Assembly (NCBI RefSeq): GCF_009834545.1
Contig: NZ_CP019427.1
Location: forward strand, 951,001-1,015,000
From: Pseudomonas sp. S04
GTDB taxonomy: Bacteria > Pseudomonadota > Gammaproteobacteria > Pseudomonadales > Pseudomonadaceae
Direction: 5' to 3'
Length of the DNA: 64,000 bases
A program made the translations under genes and the position numbers. Below the pieces are notes generated by a model. That model had not been told where the DNA came from and did not search any database. It saw nothing but the letters and a program-made list of their open reading frames with translations. How positions within the stretch are numbered: position 1 is the stretch's first letter; each line of letters begins with the position of its first letter. This document shows positions 43,277-52,351 of this stretch, in pieces.

Positions 43277-43760
43277 GCTGATCGCCGCCAATAAGGCTGT
43301 CTCCATCGACTATACCCTGACCAACGACGCTGGTGAGGTCATCGACAGCTCCGCCGGCGGCGCGCCGCTGGTCTACCTGCAAGGCGCAGGTAACATCATT
43401 CCAGGCCTGGAAAAAGCCCTGGAAGGTAAAGCTGTCGGCGACGAACTGACCGTAGCTGTTGAACCTGAAGACGCTTACGGCGAATACGCCGCCGAGCTGG
43501 TCAGCACCCTGAGCCGCAGCATGTTCGAAGGCGTCGACGAACTGGAAGTGGGCATGCAGTTCCACGCTTCCGCGCCAGACGGCCAAATGCAGATCGTCAC
43601 CATCCGTGACCTGGACGGCGACGACGTGACCGTTGACGGCAACCACCCGTTGGCCGGCCAGCGCCTGAACTTCCAAGTGAAGATCATCGACATCCGTGAC
43701 GCCAGCGAAGAAGAAGTCGCCCATGGTCACGTCCATGGCGAAGGTGGTCATCACCACTGA
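43275..43760 (+). CDS. slyD: FKBP-type peptidyl-prolyl isomerase SlyD
   Basis: SlyD is a cytoplasmic prolyl isomerase and metallochaperone that also supplies nickel to hydrogenases. The 161-residue protein has the FKBP domain with 'VSIDYTLTNDAGEVIDSS' and 'GKAVGDELTVAVEPEDAYG', an inserted-in-flap domain, and a His-rich tail (HGHVHGEGGHHH). ATG 43275 gives MLIAANKAVS, the family start. In PAO1 the order slyD-ackA-pta is seen. Here ackA is absent between them. Confidence 0.95.
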   Translation: MLIAANKAVSIDYTLTNDAGEVIDSSAGGAPLVYLQGAGNIIPGLEKALEGKAVGDELTVAVEPEDAYGEYAAELVSTLSRSMFEGVDELEVGMQFHASAPDGQMQIVTIRDLDGDDVTVDGNHPLAGQRLNFQVKIIDIRDASEEEVAHGHVHGEGGHHH

Positions 43761-43786
43761 TTTCTGCGCTAAGCTCAGGTATCTGG

Positions 43787-43811
43787 AGAGGCGCCTTTGG
43801 GCGCCTTTTTA
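43787..43811 (+). terminator. Rho-independent terminator after slyD
   Basis: AGGCGCC-TTTG-GGCGCCTT (43789-43807) with TTTTT following is a short strong hairpin 27 bp beyond slyD. Confidence 0.88.
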
Positions 43812-43892
43812 GTCGGCGCCGGTTAAAGGGCGCCGGGCGAGAGTGCGGTTGAAGGGCGTTTCGAGAAAAACACGGGATATCTGGAGTTCATC

Positions 43893-44375
43893 ATGAGTGC
43901 TTTTCACGACCTTACTTTAAAAGCGTTGGACGGCCAGGCGTTACCGCTGGCGCCCTTCAAAGGGCATGTCGTATTGGTGGTCAACGTGGCCTCCAAGTGT
44001 GGTTTGACCCCACAATATGCCGCCCTGGAAAGCCTCTACCAGCAGTACAAAGGCCAAGGCTTCAGCGTGCTGGGCTTGCCTTGCAACCAGTTCGCCGGCC
44101 AGGAGCCGGGCACTGAAGACGAGATCAAGGATTTCTGCAGCCTCAACTACGGCGTGAGCTTTCCGTTGTCCAGCAAGCTGGAAGTCAACGGCCATGAGCG
44201 CCATCAGTTGTACCGTCTGCTGGCGGGCGAGGGTGCGGAGTTTCCTGGCGACATCACCTGGAATTTCGAAAAATTCCTGCTGGGCAAGGACGGCCGGGTG
44301 CTGGCGCGTTTTTCGCCGCGTACGGCACCGGATGATCCTGCGGTCGTTCAGGCGATTGAAAAAGCGCTGAGCTGA
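43893..44375 (+). CDS. Glutathione peroxidase (Cys type)
   Basis: This thiol peroxidase reduces hydroperoxides using glutathione or thioredoxin. The 160-residue protein has the catalytic Cys in 'NVASKCGLTPQY' (Cys near 36), the 'LPCNQFAGQEPGT' motif with Gln near 71, and 'WNFEKFLLGKDGRV' with the Trp-Asn pair. It is not a selenoprotein. The start is ATG 43893. Close homologues are BtuE-like. Confidence 0.92.
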   Translation: MSAFHDLTLKALDGQALPLAPFKGHVVLVVNVASKCGLTPQYAALESLYQQYKGQGFSVLGLPCNQFAGQEPGTEDEIKDFCSLNYGVSFPLSSKLEVNGHERHQLYRLLAGEGAEFPGDITWNFEKFLLGKDGRVLARFSPRTAPDDPAVVQAIEKALS

Positions 44376-44386
44376 TATCTCCCCCC

Positions 44387-44423
44387 TGTAGGAGCGAGCC
44401 GCAAGCGGGCACTCGCTCCTACA
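44387..44423. repeat. REP palindrome after the glutathione peroxidase gene
   Basis: TGTAGGAGCGAGCC...ACTCGCTCCTACA, the same family as at 33308 and 48957. Confidence 0.85.
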
Positions 44424-44532
44424 ATATTTCCTATCTTTTGGTCCTTAATCACTGCAATCAATAGTGCTATTCAAGCGCGCGCTCACTCCATATTATCCCC
44501 GTCATAAACCTTGGATCCCTGTGGAGTGCCGC

Positions 44533-45636
44533 ATGCCTGTACAAGCCCTGTTTAAGCCGTTTTCCCTGGGTACCCTGCAATTGCCGACCCGTGTGGTCAT
44601 GGCACCCATGACCCGTTCATTTTCCCCGGGCGGCGTGCCGAACTCGAAAGTCATCGAGTACTACCGTCGTCGCGCGGCGGCTGGCGTGGGCCTGGTCATC
44701 ACCGAGGGCACCACGGTCGGCCACAAGGCGGCCAACGGTTACCCGAACGTTCCGCAGTTCTATGGTGAAGCGGCCTTGGCCGGCTGGAAAAAGGTCGTGG
44801 ACGCGGTGCATGCCGAAGGTGGCAAGATCGTTCCGCAACTCTGGCACGTCGGTAGCGTGCGGCGCATCGGCACCGAGCCGGACGCCAGTGTTCCGGGCTA
44901 TGGTCCGTCGGAAAAGCTCAAGGACGGCCAGGTCGTGGTGCACGGCATGACCGAACAGGATATCCAGGAAGTAATCGCTGCCTTCGCCCAGGCCGCCAAG
45001 GATGCGCAGAGCATCGGCATGGACGGCGTGGAAATCCACGGCGCCCACGGCTACCTGCTGGACCAGTTCTTCTGGGAGACCAGTAACCAGCGTACCGATC
45101 AGTACGGCGGTAGCCTGGCCAACCGCTCGCGCTTTGCCATCGAATTGATCCAGGCGGTGCGGGCAGCGGTCGGCGAAGGATTCCCGATCATTTTCCGTTT
45201 CTCCCAGTGGAAGCAGCAGGACTACACCGCGCGCCTGGTGCAGACGCCCGAGGCGCTGGGTGAGTTCCTCAAGCCGTTGTCCGACGCTGGTGTGGACATT
45301 TTCCATTGCTCGACACGGCGTTTCTGGGAGCCGGAGTTTGACGGTTCCGACCTCAACCTGGCCGGCTGGACTCGCGTGCTGACCGGCAAGCCGACCATCA
45401 CCGTGGGCAGCGTGGGCCTGGACGGCGAATTCCTGCAGTTCATGGTCAACACTGACAAGGTGGCGCAGCCGGCCAGCCTGGAAAACCTGCTGGAGCGCCT
45501 GAACAACGATGAGTTCGATCTGGTGGCGGTAGGGCGGGCGCTGCTGGTTGACCCGGACTGGGCGCAGAAAGTCCGCGATGGCCGTGAAGGCGAGATTCTG
45601 CCGTTCAGTCGCGAAGCGTTGATGACGCTGGTTTAA
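44533..45636 (+). CDS. Old Yellow Enzyme family NADH:flavin oxidoreductase
   Basis: FMN-dependent ene-reductase of the OYE/NemA/XenB group, which reduces activated alkenes and nitro compounds. The 367-residue TIM barrel shows 'VVMAPMTRSFSPGGVPN', 'IEGTTVGH' and the substrate/FMN-binding 'GVEIHGAHGYLLDQFF' plus 'RTDQYGGSLANRSRF'. ATG 44533 (MPVQALFKPFSLG) follows GGAG with 6-bp spacing. Earlier in-frame starts add unrelated residues. Its 3' end overlaps the glycosyltransferase stop on the opposite strand. Confidence 0.9.
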   Translation: MPVQALFKPFSLGTLQLPTRVVMAPMTRSFSPGGVPNSKVIEYYRRRAAAGVGLVITEGTTVGHKAANGYPNVPQFYGEAALAGWKKVVDAVHAEGGKIVPQLWHVGSVRRIGTEPDASVPGYGPSEKLKDGQVVVHGMTEQDIQEVIAAFAQAAKDAQSIGMDGVEIHGAHGYLLDQFFWETSNQRTDQYGGSLANRSRFAIELIQAVRAAVGEGFPIIFRFSQWKQQDYTARLVQTPEALGEFLKPLSDAGVDIFHCSTRRFWEPEFDGSDLNLAGWTRVLTGKPTITVGSVGLDGEFLQFMVNTDKVAQPASLENLLERLNNDEFDLVAVGRALLVDPDWAQKVRDGREGEILPFSREALMTLV

Positions 45637-46804
45637 GCGCCACCGCAACCTTCTCTGGCGCGGGGACCTGACAGGCCCCGCGCAATTGGTCTTCGAACTG
45701 CTCGATGATCGCCGCCCAACCCTGGCGGCTCGCGTGCTGTCGCGCATTCAGGCGCACGCAGCGCAGGGTTTCATCCTCCTCCAGCAACCACGCTGCCGCA
45801 TCGCAGAACGCCTCTTCATCACCCGGCATCGCCAACACGCCGTTGTAGCCATGGCGAATATGCTGCGCCGCCGCGGCCTGATCATAAGCCACCACGCCCA
45901 GACCGGAGGCCAGCGCCTCCAGCACCACATTACCGAAGGTTTCGGTCAGGCTCGGAAACACAAACACATCCCCGCACGCATAGTGCGCCGCCAAGGCCTC
46001 ACCGCGCTGTGAGCCACAGAAGATCGCCTGCGGCAGCTCCTTTTCCAGTGCCGCGCGTTGCGGCCCGTCGCCGACCACGATCAATTTCAGATTGCGCTGT
46101 GGATAAGTACTGCACAGCTTTTCGAAACAACGTTTGAGCAGGCCAAGGTTTTTTTCGGGGGCGAGCCGACCGACGTGCATGACCGCGATGTCTCCCTCAG
46201 CCAGGCCCCATTGCTCACGCAAGGCGTTCAGCCGTTTGGTCGGATGAAACAACTGGCTGTCGACGCCCCGGGACAACAGCGCCAGGCGCTCGAAATGCCG
46301 GCGCTCCAGTTCCAGTCGCTGACTGATGCTCGGCACCAATGTCAGCGTCGAACGGTTATGAAACCAGCGCAAGTAATGCGTCAGCATCCGGGTCAGCAAA
46401 CCGAGACCGTACTGACTGGTGTATTGCTGGAAATTGGTGTGGAAACCGCTCACCACCGAGATCCCCAGGCGCCGCGCTGCCCGCAGGGCCGACAGGCCCA
46501 GCGGGCCTTCGGTGGCGATGTACAGCACGTCCGGGCGCTGGCGTTTCCAGCGCCTGAGCAGTTTGTGCATCGACGACTGACCCCACTGCAACCCCGGATA
46601 TCCCGGCAGCGGCCAGCCGCGGCAGAGCAGCAGGGCGTCGTCGCTGGCCAGGGCCTGATCGCCGTCCTGGCGCGGGCGCACCAGTTCGACCTGGTGCCCA
46701 CGGGCGCGCAGGCCATCACACAAGCGGCCCAGAGTATTGGCCACGCCGTTGATTTCCGGAGGGAAGGTTTCGGTGATCAGGGTGATATGCAGAGTTGTCG
46801 TCAT
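45605..46804 (-). CDS. Family GT4 glycosyltransferase
   Basis: This cytoplasmic or membrane-associated retaining glycosyltransferase has 399 residues. N-terminal 'TETFPPEINGVANTLGRL' and C-terminal 'FPSLTETFGNVVLEALASG' with 'VGDGPQRAALE' place it in GT4 next to mannosyltransferases and sulfoquinovosyl/glycolipid synthases of the PimB/SQD2 kind. Membrane-lipid glycosylation is a reasonable guess. I use ATG 46804 (MTTTLHITLI). An upstream ATG at 46828 is inside a palindrome. It overlaps the OYE gene end by 32 bp. Confidence 0.85.
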   Translation of the reverse strand: MTTTLHITLITETFPPEINGVANTLGRLCDGLRARGHQVELVRPRQDGDQALASDDALLLCRGWPLPGYPGLQWGQSSMHKLLRRWKRQRPDVLYIATEGPLGLSALRAARRLGISVVSGFHTNFQQYTSQYGLGLLTRMLTHYLRWFHNRSTLTLVPSISQRLELERRHFERLALLSRGVDSQLFHPTKRLNALREQWGLAEGDIAVMHVGRLAPEKNLGLLKRCFEKLCSTYPQRNLKLIVVGDGPQRAALEKELPQAIFCGSQRGEALAAHYACGDVFVFPSLTETFGNVVLEALASGLGVVAYDQAAAAQHIRHGYNGVLAMPGDEEAFCDAAAWLLEEDETLRCVRLNARQHASRQGWAAIIEQFEDQLRGACQVPAPEKVAVALKPASSTLRD

Positions 46805-46829
46805 GACCCCAGTGTCAGTTGGGGTCATG
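46802..46829. promoter_or_regulatory. Perfect inverted repeat over the glycosyltransferase start
   Basis: CATGACCCCA-GTGTCAGT-TGGGGTCATG pairs fully over 10 bp. It covers the ATG at 46804 and the alternative ATG at 46828. It could be an operator or a translation-blocking hairpin in the mRNA leader. Confidence 0.5.
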
Positions 46830-46868
46830 TCGTCATTGTGTCAGGGTGATGATGAATTGATGACCGGC

Positions 46869-47624
46869 TCAGCCCTGGCTGGTTACCAGGTTTTCCGCAC
46901 CGCGCTCACGCACCCAGAACAGGGTCGCCCCCGCCACTGCGGCCGGCATCATCAGAATGTTCACCACCGGAATCAGCAGCACTAGATAGACGATCCCGCC
47001 AAAGCTCATGCTCTGCCAGCGTTTTTCCCGCAGCCAGGCGAGCATCTCGTTCCAGCCCAGCTTGTGGTTGTCTGCCGGGTAGTCGATGTACTGGATCGCC
47101 ATCATCCACACCCCGAAGATCAACCACAGCGGTGCGGCGATCAGGTTGACCACCGGAATGAACGACAAAATGAACAGCGCCAACGCCCGGGGCAGGAAGT
47201 ACCCCAGCTTGCGCATTTCCCGGGCCAGGGTGCGTGGGACCATGGCCATCAGTTCGCCCCAGCTGAAGGCCGGGAAGTCATCGGTGCCGCGGACCACCAC
47301 TTCGACTTTCTCGGCAAGAAAGCCGTTGAAGGGCGCAGCGATCACGTTGGCCAGCAGGGTGAAGGTGAAAAACACCATCAGCGCCACCAACACCACGAAC
47401 ATTGGCCAGAGAACATAACTGAGGAAGCTCAGCCAGTCGGGCAGCGACGGCATCAGGGTGTCGACCCACAGGCTGAACTGGTGGCCGGCCAGGTAGATCA
47501 AGCCGACGAACAGCACCAGGTTGATGGCCAGCGGCAGCAGCACGAACAAGCGCAGGCCGGGACTCAGGACCAGCTTGAGGCCTTCGCGCAGGTATTGCGG
47601 GCCGGACAGAACGGGGGCGGGCAT
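46869..47624 (-). CDS. cysZ: Sulfate transporter CysZ
   Basis: CysZ is a sulfate uptake permease (EI24/CysZ fold) that provides sulfite and cysteine synthesis with sulfate. The 251-residue protein has about four long helices ([59 protein letters not shown]). ATG 47624 gives [19 protein letters not shown], the family N-terminus. A longer open frame to 47864 is not used. Functionally it links to cysDNC 8 kb upstream. Confidence 0.92.
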   Translation of the reverse strand: MPAPVLSGPQYLREGLKLVLSPGLRLFVLLPLAINLVLFVGLIYLAGHQFSLWVDTLMPSLPDWLSFLSYVLWPMFVVLVALMVFFTFTLLANVIAAPFNGFLAEKVEVVVRGTDDFPAFSWGELMAMVPRTLAREMRKLGYFLPRALALFILSFIPVVNLIAAPLWLIFGVWMMAIQYIDYPADNHKLGWNEMLAWLREKRWQSMSFGGIVYLVLLIPVVNILMMPAAVAGATLFWVRERGAENLVTSQG

Positions 47625-47827
47625 AAGGTGCTCCGAGCAAGGGGAAAACGCGCCGACCTTACCGGCTTTGCCCCACAGGCGAAAGCGTGGCAAGCGGATC
47701 GACATTAACTGTAACAAAGGCGCCGTTAAATCGGCCGCTTGGAGATAGAGACCGCCTATGAGCTGGATTGTTAAACGGTATTTCCTTAATCTTCGCCTCC
47801 TCGATACGCTGCACCCATTATTTTTCA

Positions 47828-47876
47828 GGACTGTCGCGCGATGCACTTCCCCAAGTGCTGTCACGGTCCTTTTTTA
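47828..47876 (+). terminator. Terminator-like stem in the trxB leader
   Basis: A GGACTGTC... to ...TCACGGTCC outer stem encloses a perfect GCACTT-CCCC-AAGTGC inner stem, followed by six Ts. It lies 60 bp before the trxB ATG in a 312-bp gap that otherwise shows only an open frame from ATG 47758 to TAA 47910 (about 50 codons). It looks like the end of a short leader RNA or small RNA. Confidence 0.6.
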
Positions 47877-47933
47877 TTCCAGCCGGCAATCCGGCACCCG
47901 CGCCAGGTAATACCGGCCGGTCGATAGGAGTGA

Positions 47934-48893
<960 letters not shown>

Positions 48894-48905
48894 TTCTTTG
48901 GGCAT

Positions 48906-49111
48906 GAAAAAACCGGCTTCGGCCTAATGCCGATCAGTTAAGCGACGCTGTCAATTGTAGGAGCGAGCTTGCTCGCGAAAAACGTCAACGATAACGCGTG
49001 TATTCAGTATAAACGCGGCGCCGTTGAGTTCTTCGCGAGCAAGCCGCAAGCGGGCACCCGCTCCTACAAAAGGGCTTAACTGATCGGCATTAGGCTTCGG
49101 CCGGTTTTTTT
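48906..49111 (+). repeat. Compound palindrome: trxB terminator arms around a REP pair
   Basis: The outer arms (48906-48943 and 49074-49111) match as inverted repeats around 'aaccggcttcggcctaatgccgatcagttaag' (quoted here in pieces: AACCGGCTTCGGCC, then TAATGCCGATCAGTTAAG). Inside lie two REPs (48957-48980 'tgtaggagcgagcttgctcgcg'-type and 49031-49069) with a spacer that shares 'cgtcaacgataacgc' with 35421. Both ends carry A/T runs suitable for termination. Confidence 0.75.
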
Positions 49112-49140
49112 GTAGCGCTGAAAAAGCTCCAGCGGTGCAG

Positions 49141-49479
49141 TCAGCGCCGTGCCAGCGGTTGTGCCGAGAGCTTGACCCCCGCCAACCCATGGATCATCAG
49201 CGCACGGATATTGCCGTGGTCACTGCCCTCTGGGGTGGCCAGCACAGCACGGTAGTGCTCACCGAATGCCAGCAGGGTTTCTTCATCGCTCAAGCCTTCC
49301 AGCACAGCCAGGCCCAGGGTCTTGCACGAACCTTCGTTCTGTCCGGCGGCGTTTTCCACGCCACCGTTATTGAAGGCTTGCGGCTGGTAGTCGTAGTTCG
49401 CGCCGATGAAGGCCAGGGTCTGGGCAAATGCATGTTCACCGGTCTTGAGGCTGGCGCGCAGGGTGTTCAGGTCAGTCAT
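49141..49479 (-). CDS. HopJ-type protein
   Basis: This 112-residue protein belongs to the HopJ family, named from a P. syringae effector but found widely as a housekeeping-like gene in non-pathogens. It starts MTDLNTLRASLKTGEHAFAQ and has 'FIGANYDYQPQAFNNGG' and 'NIRALMIHGLAGVKL'. ATG 49479 overlaps the DUF1244 stop. I see no secretion signal, and its role is unknown. Confidence 0.85.
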   Translation of the reverse strand: MTDLNTLRASLKTGEHAFAQTLAFIGANYDYQPQAFNNGGVENAAGQNEGSCKTLGLAVLEGLSDEETLLAFGEHYRAVLATPEGSDHGNIRALMIHGLAGVKLSAQPLARR

Positions 49480-49768
49480 GGGTCTTTCCTTTGGCGAACG
49501 CGGCTTGCTGCTCGGCGCTGGCTTCTTGCTGGTATTGGGCTTTCCACTCGGCGTACGGCATGCCGTAGACCACTTCGCGGGCGTCATCGAGGCTGACGTC
49601 GATCTGGCGATCGTCGGCCGCAGCCTTGTACCACTTGGACAGGCAGTTGCGGCAGAAACCCGAGAGGTTCATCAGGTCGATGTTCTGCACGTCCTTGCGG
49701 CTGTCCAGGTGGGCAACCAGCCGGCGAAAGGCGGCGGCTTCGAGTTCCAGGCGTTGTTGTTCGGTCAT
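49472..49768 (-). CDS. DUF1244 family protein
   Basis: A 98-residue helical protein, typical DUF1244, with 'LSGFCRNCLSKWYKAAA' (conserved Cys pair) and 'VVYGMPYAEWKAQYQQEAS'. It overlaps hopJ by eight bases. Function is unknown. The two conserved Cys suggest metal or redox binding (inference). Confidence 0.88.
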   Translation of the reverse strand: MTEQQRLELEAAAFRRLVAHLDSRKDVQNIDLMNLSGFCRNCLSKWYKAAADDRQIDVSLDDAREVVYGMPYAEWKAQYQQEASAEQQAAFAKGKTHD

Positions 49769-49786
49769 GGCGGTCTCTGCGAGACA

Positions 49787-49866
49787 GCTTCAAGCGGCAA
49801 GCTTCAAGCTGCAAGTTGGATGGCGGTGGCGGCAAGTTTAGCGCTTGCAGCTTGCCGCTTGAAGCT
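49787..49866. repeat. Inverted repeat before folX end
   Basis: AGCTTCAAGCGGCAAG (left) pairs with CTTGCCGCTTGAAGCT (right), with further partial matches inside. The same motif 'tagcttcaagctgcaag' occurs once at 39740-39756. The right arm touches the folX stop codon, so it forms the 3' hairpin of the fol operon. Confidence 0.7.
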
Positions 49867-50236
49867 AGCGGCTTGCTGCGAGGGTAATCGACACCGACTC
49901 GGCGAAACGCAGGGCGTGGGGTTTGTCGACTTCGACCTCGGCGTACAGCACGCTTTGGTTGGCCATCACCAGGTCCAGCAATTCCTGGGTCATGCGTTCG
50001 AGCAGGGCAAAACGATTGCCTTCCACGTGCGCGATGATCGCCTTGGTAATGGTGCGATAGTTTAGCGCGTGGTCGATGTCGTTATCGCGCACCGCTTCCT
50101 GTGCCGCATAGAGGATCGTCAGGTTGATCAGCACGTCCTGCTTGTTGAGGATCTCGTCTTCATTGATGCCGATGAAGGTGCGCAGGCACAGGTCCTTGAC
50201 CCGGATGCGGGCCATTCCTGGTTGAAGTTGTGGCAT
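49865..50236 (-). CDS. folX: Dihydroneopterin triphosphate 2'-epimerase FolX
   Basis: FolX epimerises dihydroneopterin triphosphate to dihydromonapterin triphosphate. The 123-residue DHNA-aldolase-like fold has '[18 protein letters not shown]' and '[16 protein letters not shown]', with '[15 protein letters not shown]'. ATG 50236 ([11 protein letters not shown]) is the family start. It is 2 bp downstream of folE and last in the operon. Confidence 0.9.
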   Translation of the reverse strand: MPQLQPGMARIRVKDLCLRTFIGINEDEILNKQDVLINLTILYAAQEAVRDNDIDHALNYRTITKAIIAHVEGNRFALLERMTQELLDLVMANQSVLYAEVEVDKPHALRFAESVSITLAASR

Positions 50237-50238
50237 TG

Positions 50239-50799
50239 CTACTTGCTCCGTCCAATCAATTGCAGGAACTCCTGGCGGGTGTTGCTCGAGTCGCGGAAGG
50301 CGCCGAGCATCACCGAGGTGTTCATGGTCGAATTCTGTTTTTCCACGCCGCGCATCATCATGCACATGTGCCGGGCCTCGATCACCACCGCAACGCCGGC
50401 GGCCCCCGTCACGCGCTGCACGGCGTCGGCAATCTGCCGGGTGAGGTTCTCCTGGATCTGCAGGCGCCGGGCAAACATGTCGACGATCCTGGCGATCTTC
50501 GACAGGCCCAGTACCTTGCCGGTAGGAATATAAGCCACATGGGCCTTGCCGATGAAGGGCAGCAAGTGATGTTCGCAGAGTGAGTACAACTCGATGTTGT
50601 CGACGATCACCATTTCATCGTTGTCAGAGGCAAACAAGGCACCGTTGACGATCTCATCGACGCTTTGCGCGTAACCATGACACAGATACTGCATGGCCTT
50701 GGCCGCGCGGGCCGGGGTATCGAGCAGGCCTTCGCGGTCTGGGTCTTCGCCAAGACCGATGAGGATCTCGCGGTAATTCTGGGGCAGGGACAATGGCAT
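50239..50799 (-). CDS. folE: GTP cyclohydrolase I FolE
   Basis: FolE converts GTP to dihydroneopterin triphosphate. The 186-residue enzyme has the Zn site '[20 protein letters not shown]' (Cys and His) and '[15 protein letters not shown]'. Together with folX and folM this gives tetrahydromonapterin, the cofactor of phenylalanine hydroxylase. It is 22 bp after folM. Confidence 0.94.
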   Translation of the reverse strand: MPLSLPQNYREILIGLGEDPDREGLLDTPARAAKAMQYLCHGYAQSVDEIVNGALFASDNDEMVIVDNIELYSLCEHHLLPFIGKAHVAYIPTGKVLGLSKIARIVDMFARRLQIQENLTRQIADAVQRVTGAAGVAVVIEARHMCMMMRGVEKQNSTMNTSVMLGAFRDSSNTRQEFLQLIGRSK

Positions 50800-50821
50800 G
50801 GAACATCCTCGCGGGGGCGGC

Positions 50822-51532
50822 CTATTTGACGTGCCGTCCGCCGTTGACGGTCAGGGTCGTGCCGGTGACATAGGGGTTGTCCAGCAAATAGCGCAGGCTC
50901 TGGTAGACCACTTCGCTGCCGGGTTCGATGCCCAGCGCCGACTTGGCCAAGGCCTTGGCGCGGTACGCCGCGTCGTCGTCGGGGTTGAACAGTAGCAGGG
51001 CGGGAGCGATGCCGTTGACCTTGATGTGCGGCGCGTACTTGGCGGCGAACGACAGGGTCAGGCTATCGAGCCCGGCTTTGCTGGCGCAATAGGCGATGTG
51101 CTGGCTGCTGCCCTTGCGCGTGACGTCGTCGCTGATGTGCACGATATCGGCGGGGCTCGAGCGCCGCAGCATCTCGGCACACTGCAGGTTGATCAGATAA
51201 GGCGCAAGCATGTGCACATTGACCATCTGGGTGAAGGCAGCGACTTCGTTATCGGCAGTCTCCGCAGTCCATGCCGAGGCGTTGTGCACGATGGCCCGCA
51301 GTTGCTGGGTGTGAGTCTTGAGCTCGGCGATGAAGGCGAGGATTCCGGCTTGCGTGGAAAAGTCACCAAACAGCGCGGTTGCCCCCAGGTCGCGCAGGGT
51401 TTGTACGCCCGGGCGCTCGCTGCGGTAGCTGATGATCACCGGCTGCCCGGCCTCCAGCAACCGCAGCGCGCAATGCAGGCCGACGCGTTGGCTGGCGCCG
51501 GTGATGAGGATCGGGGCGGGGGAGGAGGTCAT
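50822..51532 (-). CDS. folM: Dihydromonapterin reductase FolM
   Basis: This SDR-family reductase makes tetrahydromonapterin (and can act on dihydrofolate). The 236-residue protein has the nucleotide-binding '[20 protein letters not shown]' (about 8-27) and active-site 'YCASKAGLD' (YxxxK). ATG 51532 ([12 protein letters not shown]) is chosen over an upstream in-frame ATG. It heads the folM-folE-folX trio. Confidence 0.9.
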   Translation of the reverse strand: MTSSPAPILITGASQRVGLHCALRLLEAGQPVIISYRSERPGVQTLRDLGATALFGDFSTQAGILAFIAELKTHTQQLRAIVHNASAWTAETADNEVAAFTQMVNVHMLAPYLINLQCAEMLRRSSPADIVHISDDVTRKGSSQHIAYCASKAGLDSLTLSFAAKYAPHIKVNGIAPALLLFNPDDDAAYRAKALAKSALGIEPGSEVVYQSLRYLLDNPYVTGTTLTVNGGRHVK

Positions 51533-51593
51533 GAATGGCTCGCATCGCGGGTATGGCAAAACTATACCAGCGACTGCACGAGCCATGCCCCTT

Positions 51594-52163
51594 TTAGCGG
51601 TTTTGCGCAGTCGCCTCGGCCGGCAACGACGGTGCGGGCGTGCTGCTCAGCCAACTGGCCAGCAGGCGAGTCGACAGCGGGATGAAGAAATAGACCATCA
51701 AGGGGGTCAGGGCCAGGGTGCTGATGAACACCCGGGGCAGCATGTCGAGGTCGCTGAGCAATGGGCCCAGGACAAAGTTGAACAGTAGCGAGACCGGAAA
51801 GAATGCCAGCCAGATGGCGACAGCCTGTTTCCAGCGCGGCGGGCGCTGGCCGGCGGCGCCGAACCAGCCATCGATGCCGCTGACTCGATGTTCCGAAGGA
51901 TGGGCAAACAGTTCGCTGCCACGCCCTAGCCAGGCCGTGCGCGAGGCGGAGTGCTCCCAGGCGTGCAGGGTCGGTTCGTCGGCGAAACGGAAAATGATCT
52001 GGAATTCGTCATCACCAGGCGGCGGAGCGAGTACGCCGGAGCCCAGGTAGCCGGGAAAGTCAGTGGCCAGTTGTTCGCCTTCGCGCAACCAGGCGATCAG
52101 TTCCTGATAGCGTCCGCTGGCAACGCGGCGCGCCACCATCAAGGTGACAGGTGAGGTAGACAT
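51594..52163 (-). CDS. Antibiotic-biosynthesis-monooxygenase-like membrane protein
   Basis: The 189-residue protein has an N-terminal ABM ferredoxin-like dimer domain (LMVARRVASGRYQELIAWLR, about 8-27; 'FQIIFRFADEPTLHAWE') followed by two helices (AVAIWLAFFPVSLLFNFVL, VFISTLALTPLMVYFFIPL). ABM domains act as small quinone or heme-linked oxygenases, but no specific activity follows from this. It stands 61 bp upstream of folM and may be first in the operon. Confidence 0.8.
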   Translation of the reverse strand: MSTSPVTLMVARRVASGRYQELIAWLREGEQLATDFPGYLGSGVLAPPPGDDEFQIIFRFADEPTLHAWEHSASRTAWLGRGSELFAHPSEHRVSGIDGWFGAAGQRPPRWKQAVAIWLAFFPVSLLFNFVLGPLLSDLDMLPRVFISTLALTPLMVYFFIPLSTRLLASWLSSTPAPSLPAEATAQNR

Positions 52164-52306
52164 TATGTATCTCCATAAAACGGGGGCGCGATTCCGGGTA
52201 GGAGGCGCGCCAAACTCAGCCCGGGGTGGAGGGCTGGGTTACAACAAGCAAGGATTATTCCTGATTTTGCGAAATACGCCAGTGACCTTCGTCGATCAGG
52301 CAGTAC

Positions 52307-52337
52307 TTGAACATCGTCCATGCTTGCGCGATAAAAT
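52307..52337 (+). promoter_or_regulatory. Candidate sigma-70 promoter of the MerR gene
   Basis: TTGAAC (52307-52312) and GATAAA (52330-52335) are separated by 17 bp and lie 17 bp before ATG 52352. It could be the promoter, with the regulator acting at the divergent fol/ABM promoter in the same 188-bp gap. Confidence 0.4.
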
Positions 52338-52351
52338 GGATCCAACTTGAA

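Noticed and set aside
47625..47864. N-terminal extension of cysZ
   Set aside because: The added residues have no resemblance to CysZ, and ATG 47624 matches the family start.
52164..52351. Search for a TGTACA-type LitR operator
   Set aside because: No TGTACA palindrome was found. Only 'cagtacttgaac' came near, which is not enough.
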